Positions 37,627 through 48,370 of a DNA stretch of 64,000 bases are shown here, in pieces (position 1 is the stretch's first letter; the number at the start of each line of letters is the position of its first letter). The notes under the pieces were generated by a model. That model ran no database searches and had not been told where the DNA came from. It saw only the letters and a list, made by a program, of their open reading frames with translations. The stretch comes from Adiantum capillus-veneris (taxonomy: Eukaryota > Streptophyta > Polypodiopsida > Polypodiales > Pteridaceae): NCBI GenBank assembly GCA_014529385.2, contig CM043953.1, forward strand, positions 83,890,342-83,954,341, given 5' to 3'. Position numbers and translations under genes: made by a program.

Positions 37627-38800
37627 AAGCTAAGCAGATTGGGCACCATTCAACGAAAGGTATTGGAGATGGAGGTGAGTAAGCTTTTGCAAGTTGGTTT
37701 AATCTACCTTGTGGATGATGCAGAATGGGTTTGCCTTGTGTTTATAGTTCCAAAAAAGATAAATAAATGGAGAATATGTATGAACTATAATCCATTGAGT
37801 GCAGAAACAAAGAGGCATCACTATCCACTTCCCTTTCAGGATGAGATTTAGTACACTGTTGTGGTTCATGAGAGATATTTGGTATGTGATGGGTTTAATG
37901 GGTATTTTCAAATTGGGATTGAATATGAAGATATTATCTTATTTTTAAGCCTTTTGCGGTGTTCAAATCATGTAGCTTTTTGCCTCATGCATTAAGGTAT
38001 CCTGGGGATAGTCCTAAATTGCAAACATGGATACTTAGTTTGCAGCACTTCGACATGAGCTTTACTAATGAGGATAGTGTGAGAGAAAACATGGTGGATA
38101 TCATCACTTTTAAATAGATTCATGCAAAGAATGAGATGAAGGAATATTTGGAAAAGAAGATAGTACCAAGTCCAACTATGCATGTGGAGCTTTGGTATGT
38201 AGAGGACACATTATACTTTGATGGGAATTTTAAGAGGAGCATTAATAAGGGCATTATTGGATATGTATTTGTGGATAAATTTGGCAATGAATGCTAGTTT
38301 GGAAGCCAAGAAGTGGACTAGAGAGTAATAATGAGGCTGAGTATTCAAGACTCTGTTTGGGCTTAGAAGAATGTGTCAAAAGGCATGTAAGGAGGCTTCT
38401 AATCAAAGGTGATGCTATATTGATTGTGTGGCAAGTTCAGTGTGCATGGAAGGTGAATCAAGAAGGGATAGTTTTTCAAAGTGAGGAAGTTGTTAAAGTA
38501 GTTTTCTTCCTTTCAAATATGGCATGTACCCTGAAACATGAATGTAAGAGCCCATGAGTTGGCAGAATAGGTGTTCACAAAGGATGTTCATGCAGTGATA
38601 ATTAGAGAGCCAAGGTATCTTGGAAGGTAATCTCTCCATGAGAAAGAGCATGTGTTGCAAACAAGCTTTGCAAGAAAGAGATTGGCTTCTCAACAAAGGT
38701 ATGCAATCACATGAAGAGCTATGAGGTATGTCTTGGTTGGAGAGCACATGTATCACAAGGGGACTGATGGTGTTAGGAGAAGAGTTCTCTAACACTATGA
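37627..38800 (+). pseudogene. Ty3/gypsy pol remnant (RT start, RNase H, H2C2 finger), plus strand
   Basis: 37639-37851 gives the RT entry motifs (KLLQVGLIYLVDDAEWV, FIVPKKINKWRICMNYNPL). 38190-38560 gives an RVT_3-type RNase H (LYFDGNFKRSINKGIIGYVF, LESNNEAEYSRLCLGLEECV, RRLLIKGDAIL). 38720-38800 gives a YVLVGEHMYHKGTDGVRRRV segment of the integrase zinc-binding domain. Much of RT between 37900 and 38180 is deleted. Its orientation is opposite to the neighbour at 35.6-37.5 kb, so these are two elements of the same lineage facing each other. Confidence 0.72.
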
Positions 38801-39059
38801 AATTTTTTATTGCTTAAAATCATTTCATGACAAGGATGCGAAGGCCATTTTTGAGTGGAAATTACAAGAAGAAAAGTATTGAAGGCTCAACTTATGTGGC
38901 CAAGTACAAATAGGGATGTCCTCTGCATTGACCACAGTAGCCAGTGAGTAGCAAATGCTTCAAGAGTAGTGAAGTGGTGCAAAAGTGAGAAAAAGTACAC
39001 AAATAAGGACACAAATGAGTGCTTTTACAACCAAAATAACTTGAGGAAAAAAATTTATG

Positions 39060-41094
39060 GACCTCCAATAGTGTGACAATTGCCACCACCTCCGAGGTAC
39101 CAGATAGGACCCAACAATGCAGCACAAGGAGGAGACAAACTACAACCTATGTTGGGCCAACAACCACCTTTGTCTAGAGACAGCCGATCTATGTTTGATA
39201 CACATAGTTGGTAGAACCACTCATGAGTACACCATTAGTCTATTACGAGGAGCCTGCAAAGACTTATGTGAGAGATCCTGAGGGTGTAGCATATGCCAAT
39301 GAGGATAGTCCATTTTGGACAAGTGTGGATGAAATTGTGGAGCCTTCATATGTGGCTCAAACAACAACAAACCAATTCATGATGGATGAAAACATGCTCA
39401 TGTTCATGGAAAACCAACATTACAGGTCTAGAGAATATCCTCCTAGGATAGCACAGCCCATGGAAGCACCACTAGCTGGCCAGTCAGAAGATTCATGCTA
39501 TGAATGTAGAGGTGACCATTGGACACGAGTTTTTCCAAACAAGGGTTAAAAAACCAAAATCTTTGGTTTCTATGATAGACACACTATCCTCCTAGGATAT
39601 CACAGCCCATGAAAGCACCACCAACTGCACAATCAGAAGGTCCATGCTATGAATGTAGAGGTGACCATTGGACACGAGTTTTTCCAAACAAGGGTCAACA
39701 AAAAAAAATCTTTGGATTCTATGATAGATACGCTATACATCATCTCATACAAAACTCTATTAAGAACCCAGACAACAAGGAAAAAAGTGACAGTGAGTGT
39801 CGTTGGACTTTTACCTTGTTCAAATGAATCGGAGTCAAGCCCAACAGTTCCTATCAAAGTGGTAACTAGAGCTCAAGCTCAAAAAGCAGCAAAAAATAAG
39901 CCAATGGCAGATGAGTTGAAACTTCCAGAACAGACCAAGTTTGAAAGCGGGTCAACGAGGACTCAACAAAAATCATGGAAAGCAAAATGAGACAAAATGA
40001 AAGCAAAGAGGTTGAGGGAAAAGATAGCCTTAGAGACTAAATCAGACCAAATGAAGGAACAACTCAAATGTAAACAAGAGAACAAAGGAAACACCCAAGG
40101 AGTGGTAGAGTCAAAGACCAGATCGAGAGGTTTGGTCCTGGTTAAGACTCAATGGACGAGCACTTAGACGCCATGTTGCAAGCCTACGAGACTAATCTAA
40201 AAAACAACCAGACACTAAAACCAAAATCGTTGACCTATTTGCATCTTGAGATAGAAAAAGTGAACGGAGATGTGCAAAAGGCTCATAGAGCCAACGCAAG
40301 CTCTAATGTAGCTAGAAACATTGGAGACCCCTCAGCTAGTAGTATCAGTACACTAAAAGAAAACAAAACTCGCAAACCAACCAGGCCAAAGGAGGCCACC
40401 AGTATGTGGAGTGGATGGGAGACAATCAAAAACAGAAAAGATGGAAGTGCCACGTTGCTGTCACCACCAATTTCGGAGATAAACATGGACCATGAGATCT
40501 ATCTTGGGGACATACATTCATTGTATGGATATGGTGGGACAAAAGTATCCATAGTAGAGAGTAGAACATTTACTTTAAGAACATTACCTTACTTTATAGG
40601 TGAACATGAGACAAAATCCAAGGTGAGTGTGGTGCCATCTTAGTGGAATCCAATTCCACGGGTGACAAACACAAAAAGACAACATGATTTAATGTCATCC
40701 TCTATAAGATGCACCATTACTCTCACGAAACTTTTGGGAATCAACCCACATTTATGGGGTCAAATGAGCAAAAACCTGGAGAAAATGGGGTTGAAAATCC
40801 ATTCACAAGATAAATTTGTAGATGAAATCATGGAAAAAATTTATCCAGAGAGAACAAAAATCAAAGGCTGTACGAGTGAATAAGGTGGGTGACTATTACA
40901 AAGGAGAAGAAGGGAACACAAACTTATCGCTAGAGTACAAGGGAGAAAAAACAATAGCAATACTAGACAGCAAGGCTGAAGTAGCCATTGCTACAAAGGA
41001 AATTTGGAAAAAATTGGGGAAACCAGCTCTTACAAAAAAATGTATGAGCTACAACAACAATCGGATTTGTAGAGAGACCCTTGAGTATGCTTGA
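39060..41094 (+). pseudogene. Gypsy gag C-terminus and protease, degenerate
   Basis: A Pro-rich gag tail (PPPPRYQIGPNNAAQ) is followed by two zinc-knuckle units, CYECRGDHWTRVFPNKG at 39500 and again at 39643, each with the final Cys replaced (VFP where RDCP would be usual). After a Lys-rich linker, the protease appears at 40900-41060 as TIAILDSKAEVAIATKEIWK, where the catalytic DSG is now DSK. Frames are broken in several places. Confidence 0.6.
39430..39745 (+). repeat. Direct duplication of the zinc-knuckle segment, period about 160 bp
   Basis: 'cctcctaggata' through 'gaatgtagaggtgaccattg' and 'atctttgg..tctatgatag' is present twice. Confidence 0.75.
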
Positions 41095-41099
41095 GAAAA

Positions 41100-42380
41100 A
41101 TTTTATACCCCCTTGTGGAATTGAATATGAGTACAATTTTGGGGTAGTAGACTTTGGAAATAGCACAACTTTGAGGCTATTTAGGAAGATCATTCATGCA
41201 TCAACTCAAAATGGTTCAAGATTGAGGCTATAACCATCTCTACTTACGGCATAAGGGTATCACAACCAGGGTCATCACAAAGGACCATAAATTTAGAGAC
41301 GCAAATCAAATTCAGTTGGATGATTTTTGTGTAACTACGAATTCCAAAACACAATTTCATGTTTGGTTGTTAATGAAGGGAGTGCATGTTAGGATGTGCA
41401 AAACATCGGAGTGTGGAAGTTTGAGAAAGGAAGAGAGTTTCCTAGAGCGCTCCATAGAAGACAAGTACTATATAAAGGAGTCATTCCCCAAGGAGTTGTT
41501 TGGATGGAAATAGATACTAATAAATCTAGATGTTTGTGTTAATAAAGTAATCCCCACAACATTTTGCAACAAATATGCTTATGAAATTATGCCCTTCCAG
41601 ATGGTAAGGGCTATCTTTGAGCTAGAAGATGAGACTGAAATAATGGATATCAATGAAGCAACTGATTTTAAACAAGTACTGGACAAATATTTTGTTTGAG
41701 ATCTTAATGAAGATGACAACGATGAACTCCATGATTTGTAGAGTGATGAATTTGAGAATGATGTAGAACACAAGCTCTCCAATGGCTCAAAAAATGAAAA
41801 TGAATCAAAACAAGAGGAGCCAATCTTCTATGATTTCCCTAACCAAAAATGGAGGAGAGAAAAGAGATATTAAATGAGACGAGGAAGCAACAAAACCGAT
41901 TTGAGAAACCAATTCCTAGATTGATGACCAAAACCTAGTATCTAGATATTGATGACCAAAATGTAGTATCTCATGCTTTAGGAGCACATGACTATGTTAG
42001 AGACAAAATCACTAGAAAACCTTAGAAATTAATGAGTTTTCAAATAAATCCAAAGAAGCAAAGGAAAAAAAACCTCAAGACACAGCCATAACATCAACCA
42101 ACATGTCCAAAATTGAACAAAAGACCAAGAACAAAAAGCTAAAACAAACATTGAAGGAGGTTTGGACAGTTGAAATGCAAAGTGAAGGGGATTCCAATAC
42201 AGAAAAATTTGACACACCCTCTCACTACAATGACTTATTGTGATTGATCAACCAATGAAAGAACCTAACAAATCGACAACATCATAAGATGGGCCTTATA
42301 ATGTAAAGATAATTGACCTAGTTGAACCAAGGAAAGAACCAAGACCGGCTTACATAGCCACGTCACATCTAATGAAAGAG
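41100..42380 (+). other. Degenerate gypsy region between protease and RT
   Basis: Many acidic, coding-like fragments with stops (for example 41580-41700, FELEDETEIMDINEATDFKQ). No confident domain; probably the protease-RT linker of the same element. Confidence 0.4.
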
Positions 42381-42389
42381 AAAGAGTAG

Positions 42390-43460
42390 CTATTGATAGC
42401 TACTCCCAAGCAATATAAAGATGTGTTTTCTTGGTCATACAAATATTTTAAGGGAGTGGATCCAAGCATATATAAACATAGTATACCCCTTAAGGGTGAT
42501 TCTAAGTTGCAGAGACAATGTCCCTATACGTACAATGAAACATTTTCAAGAAAACCAGAGAGGAGATAGATTATCTTAAAGAAGTGGACTCTCTCTATAA
42601 GATTGAACACACGAAGTGGGTGTCACTAATCATGGTAGTGCCCAAAAGAACGATAAATTAGGAGTGTGTGTGAATCTCAAGCAGGTAAACACTGCCACAA
42701 TAAGAGCAACTATCTTTTACCTGTCAAATATCATGTGATCAAGAGAGTTGTGGGTAAGTAAGCTTACAGCTTTCTTGATGGGCTTTTAGGCTACAATCAG
42801 ACCACAATAAAGCTAGAGGACCAACACAAAATTGCCTTTGCAAGAAAATGGGGTATGTTTGCTTATAGGGTGATGCCCTTTGGCTTAACCAATGCACGTG
42901 CTTAGGGGGTTCACTGTTCAGTATCCCCCTATATAACGTGCATTCACAGGGTGTTAAAAAACCCCCTCTTTTAACATGTCTATATGAATAAAATGACCCC
43001 TTGTTTTAGGAAATTTTCCCAAAATTGAATGTAGAAACTCCTTATTTTAATATATCTCTATTAAATTGCCTAAAGTTTCTGCATTTTTAAACCCCTCCTT
43101 TTGAGCTCACTTTATACATTAACATGATTACATATTGCACCCCCCGAGTGCACCTGCAACGTTCCTGATGCTAATGAGTCACACATTCAAGGAATATCTA
43201 AGACAATTCATAAAGATTTATATTGATGACTTGTGATCACATTCTCTATAAATACACCAGCATGTCAAACAATTGAAGAAGATATTTAAGAGGTGCAAAA
43301 CTTATCACATTTGCATAAACCCCAAAAAATGTGTCTTCATGGTAAGACTAGGCAATATTTTAGGACACATTGTGTTTTAAAATGCATTTTCACAGATTTT
43401 GAGAAGATATAAGTGATTGTATCTCCTCCAAGACCTACCAAAGTTAGAGAGGTACAAGCC
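42390..43460 (+). pseudogene. Gypsy reverse transcriptase, interrupted by a hAT-like MITE
   Basis: The reading gives KQYKDVFSWSYKYFKGVDPS (42400), FLDGLLGYNQTTIKLEDQHK and WGMFAYRVMPFGLTNA (42845-42893). After the inserted MITE it continues APATF, SHTFKEYLRQFIKIYIDDL (catalytic Y-DD present as YIDD) and a decayed LHI-type region to 43460. These are blocks 4-6 of a Ty3/gypsy RT. Several stops. Confidence 0.75.
42901..43148. mobile_element. hAT-like MITE, 248 bp
   Basis: The ends are short inverted repeats, CTTAGGGGGTTCA and, reversed, CTCGGGGGGTGCA. It is flanked by an 8-bp duplication, tgcacgtg (42893-42900) and tgcacctg (43149-43156), with one mismatch. Removing it rejoins the RT frame between GLTNA and PATF. 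An 8-bp duplication is the hallmark of hAT elements. No ORF. Confidence 0.75.
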
Positions 43461-45206
43461 TTTATGGGCCATTGTGGTCATTATCGATTAAGAGCCATTA
43501 ACTTTCAATCCATCAAAAGTTGCAGTCATCTCTAGCTCATAGATTGCTCTTAAATTGCAAAATTTCATGTGAGCGAGTTGTTAGCCAACTTTTTTGGAGG
43601 GCTTTAAAATGTAAAATTTGGCTTTCAAGAACCACTTTATCTCATCAAGTTGTATTGTTTCTAGCTCTTTGCTTGTTTTAAATTCCACATTTCAATTGAG
43701 CTAGAAATTAATCAACTTTTTATCATGCATGAGAGACTTCCAAATTGTAAAATTTGCTTATGTAGAAGCTCATTCTCTCTCATTTTTGTTGTGTGTGCAT
43801 ACACTTGATACTAAAGAGCATCATGTGCATAGCCAAAGGCACTTTTTTCCCTTGGGTTTTTTCCCTTTGGCAAATTTGGATATCAAAGACCCTAGATTTA
43901 GGTTTTCATTAATGTTTTTTTGTGTGTCTTTGGATTTCAATAAAAGGCCTTTGGAGCTTGTGTTTACACTTAGTTTCAAATCAGCTTGGATTGTAATAAA
44001 AATATCAAGAGACTTCTCTATGCAAAGTGGATGATTGCTCAAAGATGCTCAAAAGAGCATGAATAGGTGTAATCCTTCCATGATTTTTCTCTTTTGTTCA
44101 TCTCTTCATTCTCTTAAGTAATTTTTGCTTCTAAGCTATGGTTCTTTCATGTTCAAAGGTTAGGCATACTAAAGTTTCAACACTTTTCTTTGTGAATATT
44201 AACTCATCAAAAAATTAGGTTATATGTGTGCTAATCATGGGTAATTATGTTTGACCTTAGGTTAATGTAGGTTCATTGCTCATTAGTCCTGGACTCCTAG
44301 TGATAGTCTTAATACTCCATTCATTTTTTACTGACCTAGGACTATGATTAGGCTTTAGTCTCTTAGTCCAATTTCCATAAACATCTCACGTTGGAAGCAA
44401 TAAAAAAGTGCTAGAAAATGAAACAATGAAGCAAAAAAGTATCAAGAAAAAGTAGCAAAAATGCTACTAGACACATGAAAAGAAAATTTCTATATTATGT
44501 TGTCTCCTTGTGAGGCCTAGAACCTCATTAGCACTTTTGTCAGGCGAGGGGAATCACCTTGGCTCGCTTGGTCAAGGCCCTAAACCGATGCCCTGTGCTG
44601 ATAAGGGTTACCCATCGCCTTGGTAGGCTAGCTGGCTTTTGGAACACCTTCTTGAGGGTTCAAGGAGACGAGAGTCGTACCTAGACTTGCCTTGGGGTGG
44701 TAGCCTTGTATTGTGCTTTACATTTTTCTATGAATGACAAAAAAAAAAGAGCTTCAAAAAGCTATGACAATGTAATAAAAGATTAGGAGCTTTCTTTATT
44801 TCCCATAGACATGATAGACTTGAATGATTTATCAATATTGGTCACATAGTTTTTAGGCTAGTAGGTTTATGACCTTGCATTAGCCGAGGGCCTTAAGTGA
44901 TTGCTTGCGTTTCATGTATAAAATTGAAATCTCAAGTGTTTTAATCTTCACAATAGTTTAGGTGTCCTTTTTGCTTTATGTTCTCTAGTTTTTTACTATG
45001 ATTCACCCATCTTTTAGAAGCAAAAAATTCACTTTGCATGATTGTTCATTGTACTTCATGTTTTTATCCTTGTTGGCCTTTGATGCTCATTGCTTGATGT
45101 TATGTTTTGTAGCTCAACATTTATTCCTTGGACTTTCTTCCTACCATGTCACCGTGTTTTGCTTCACCGGCATACGAGGATGTGCACCAAATTAGGAAGG
45201 GGGGAA
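43460..45206 (+). other. 3' non-coding part of an LTR element
   Basis: No ORF with a recognised domain. It ends in a purine-rich 'aattaggaaggggggaa' immediately before the LTR at 45207, fitting a polypurine tract. It contains a GC-richer island at 44500-44720. Confidence 0.4.
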
Positions 45207-46144
45207 TGTTAGCAGGGGCTAACACAGGCTACACCAAATATGCATCAAGCGGGAGATATGCTATGGATCTGCACAATATTTCCCACTCACTTTGTATAAG
45301 GCCTTGGGATCGTTAGGAGTTCCAAAGTTGTATATGTTATCTAGAGGGATCAAACTTAAATCCATAGTAGATGGGGTTGTGGTGAAAGCCTTTATAAGGA
45401 AGCCTTTATGCAAGAGGCTTCATTCTTGAGGATCCACTCTTGAGGATCCACTTTTGAGAGCTCTCTCTCTCTCTCTCTTGAGTGTTCACTCTATGGATGG
45501 CCTAGCCTTGAGCTTAATGCTCATGCTTAAGAGGCTAGTGCTAATCCATTTTAATTAGAGAATCTATTCTTAATCTAATCTCTACTTTTTCATTGGTCTC
45601 AACTCTTCTATTCCATTATGTCATGAAGTAGTTTCACCTTTCTCATTATTCTAGATTTGAGTGTGTGTGATGACTTCTTGCTATTAACCACTCCTATCCT
45701 TCTATAAGCACTCAATTTGCGATATTTAACATCTCTAATTAGGTTGATTAAATTGGTTCTTAATCTTGTAATTAGTGTATGTGCCCTGTTGTTTGCTTGT
45801 GTGTGGATGGGTTTTATAAAACTCTAGCACCATTCACCTTGTGTGTGTAGTTTATGATGAAGTGCCTTGATTGGCATGTGCTGATTGGAGAGGCCAACAC
45901 CAATGCAATTAGTGTGTGCTTATCAAGAGTGTGTTTAGACATTATAGTCTATGGTAAGTCGGACTTTGGAGGGCTTAATGTGTGTAGGAGATGCTTGGTT
46001 GATGATCTGATTAGAGTTAGCTATTCATGGCTAATCTCTATTGCATTGGATGAGCATACTCTTGAATCCTCTCACATCCAATCCTAGGATTGATAATTTT
46101 GTTGGTCTTGTGTTGATTAGGAAATGCTACAATTGTCCCCAACA
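45207..46144 (+). repeat. LTR 1 of a tandem LTR pair (938 bp)
   Basis: Starts TGTTAGCAGGGGCTAACA and ends TGTCCCCAACA. Its partner is 46201-47152. Preceded by a polypurine tract and followed by a primer-site-like sequence. Confidence 0.75.
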
Positions 46145-46200
46145 TTTGGCACCGTTGCCAGCAAAATAGAAGGACGTGCGCCAAATTAGGAATGGTGAAA
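46145..46200 (+). other. 56-bp interior between two LTRs: primer site plus polypurine tract
   Basis: Starts TTTGGCACCGTTGCCAGC, close to the TGGCGCCGTTGCCGGGGA primer site of plant gypsy elements, and ends 'ccaaattaggaatggtgaaa', a copy of the polypurine-side sequence found just before 45207. Confidence 0.65.
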
Positions 46201-47152
46201 TGTTATAGCACACAAGCTACACCAAATATGCATCAAGCCGGAGATATGCTATGGATATGCAAAATATCTCCCACTCATTTTGTACAAGGTATTGGGCTCA
46301 TTGGGAGCTCCAAAGTTGTATATGATAGCTAGAGGGATCAAACTTAAACCCATAGTAGAAGAGAATGTGATGAAAGACTTTATAAGGAGGCCTTTATGTC
46401 AGGAGGCTTCATTCTTGAGGATCCTTTTGAGATCTCTCTCTCTCTTGAGTCTTCACTCTATGGATGGCATAGCCTTGAGCTTAATGCCCATGCTTAAGAG
46501 GCTAGTGCTAATCCATTGTAATTAGAGAAGCTTTTTTAAACTAATCTCTACTTTCTCATTAACCTACTTCTTCCATATTCGATTAAGTCATGAAGTAGTT
46601 TCACCTTTTTCATTATTATAGATTTGAGTGTGTGTGATGAATTCTTGCTATTAACCACTCTTATCCTTCTATAAGCACTCGATTTGAGATATTTAACATC
46701 TCTAATTAGGTTGATTAAGTTGGTACTTAATCTTGTAATTAGTGTATGTGCCCTATTGTTTGTTTGTCTGTGGATGGGTTTCATGAGACTCTAGCACCAT
46801 TCACCTTGTGTGTGTAGCTTTTGATGAAGTGCCTTGATTGACATGTGGTGATTGGAGAGGCAAACACCAATGCAATTAGTGTGTTCTTATCAAGAGTGTG
46901 GTTATAGATTCTAGTCTATGGTAAGGCGAATTTTGGTGGGCTTCATGTGTGTAGGAGATACTTGGTTGATGATGTGATTAGAGTTAGTGATTCCTGGCTA
47001 ATCTCTAATGCATTGGATGAGAATACTCTTGAATCCTCTCATTCTATGCATTCAATGCTCGTGCTTCCATGCCCTAGACGAGTTTCCAATCCTAGGATAG
47101 ATAAGTTTGTTGGTCTTGGGTTAATTAGGATATGCTACAATTGCCCCCAACA
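46201..47152 (+). repeat. LTR 2 of the tandem LTR pair (952 bp)
   Basis: About 85-90 percent identical to LTR 1 by eye, starting TGTTATAGCACAC and ending TGCCCCCAACA. Confidence 0.75.
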
Positions 47153-47960
47153 CTTTTACTTCCTTCCTTGAACTTTCTCAGGTGAGATGCTCTCTTCCAA
47201 GAAGCATGAGAGCAACGATAGCCTCTCCTCTTGTATGATTTGAAAGAATTGATGTCCTGAGTAGGAGATACTCTCAGAGCTAGATGATCTTGATGATGAT
47301 GTAGAGCTAGATGGTTTTTTCTTTCTCCGTTTGTTCTTAGGTTCTTCTCACTTTCCCTCGAACTACAAGAAGAATGAGAGCTTGAAGATCTTCTCTCCCC
47401 AAGGGGAGGTGATGGTGAGGGAATTCTTCCACGTCTCCTAGGATGTAGATCTGCATCAGATGACACATGACTAAATTCTTCATTCATAGGAGATTTCTCT
47501 CTTGTGTCTTCATATTTCTTCTATTCCTTTGCCTCATGTTGAGGGATTCTTCCTCTTCTTGTAGCAGATGAGTGCTTCTTTTGCTTGATAAAATTTTCTC
47601 TTTTTGAGATCTCTTTACGAGACTTTACATGAGAATCCTCTTTGGGAGTAGGGATAAGAAGATTTCTTGTTTGTAGCTGTGTTTAGACTACAACCTACAA
47701 AGCAAGGTTTTTTATAGCTTCTTGGAACCTGCAAGCAAGAAATTTAATTGTCCAAATTTCAGAAGCAGTTGGAGCATCTTTTTGCAAATCCAAATTGGTG
47801 AATTCAATCACTCTCTCCTCTTCTTGATTATGTTCATGGATAGTGATGGTGCTTGAATCAGAAGTTTTTTGTGAAATATAATTTTTTTTGTGTGCACAAT
47901 CGCATCTATTCTCCTTTGTTAATCAAGAGAAAGATCTTTGGATCTTACGTACTCTTGTTT
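47153..47960 (-). pseudogene. Ser/Arg-rich coding remnant, not recognised
   Basis: Minus-strand pieces include RRRGRIPSPSPPLGERRSSS, a Ser-rich run and YKRRGYRCSHASWKRASHL (47487-47153). Farther right are basic pieces with RGRIPQHEAKE. Plausibly a gag N-terminal region cut by LTR 2; no domain identified. Confidence 0.3.
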
Positions 47961-47963
47961 TAA

Positions 47964-48370
47964 CACTAGTCCTGTAAAAAATTAGCCACTTTTGTGGCTT
48001 TTTTAGACTTTTGTAAAAATTTCTCCAACATTATGTTAGTTATCTAAATAGAAAATGGTTTCAGGAATTTATAACCAACACTCAATATGAGTTGATAAAA
48101 AATAGTACAGAGCTAAATGAAGATCTAAAGGTGTTTTCCATTGCCATCTTCTACGACTAATTTGTGCGGATGGACAATTTTTTTCTATTTTCTTTTGAAA
48201 GTAAATAAGATCATTGTTAAGAAAGCCCAAATTTCTAATCCCTCAATAGGTATGTGATAAATGTACCAAGCTTTTTTAACATATATACAAAGACTATCGA
48301 TATTTTTTACTTCTCCAAGTTAAGTAGTGAAGTGTAGTTTTACGTAAAATTTAGTAATTTCAAAAAAACT
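47964..48370. mobile_element. Possible truncated end of a fourth TTAA element
   Basis: TTAA at 47960-47963 is followed by CACTAGTCCTGTAAAAAATT and then the palindrome GCCACTTTTGTGGC, the same layout as the left ends of copies 1-3 with a changed palindrome sequence. No matching right end was found; the extent given is arbitrary. Confidence 0.4.

Noticed and set aside
45207-47152. Tandem gene duplication
   Set aside because: Repeat units start TG, end CA, and are bordered by primer-site and polypurine sequences, so they are LTRs.
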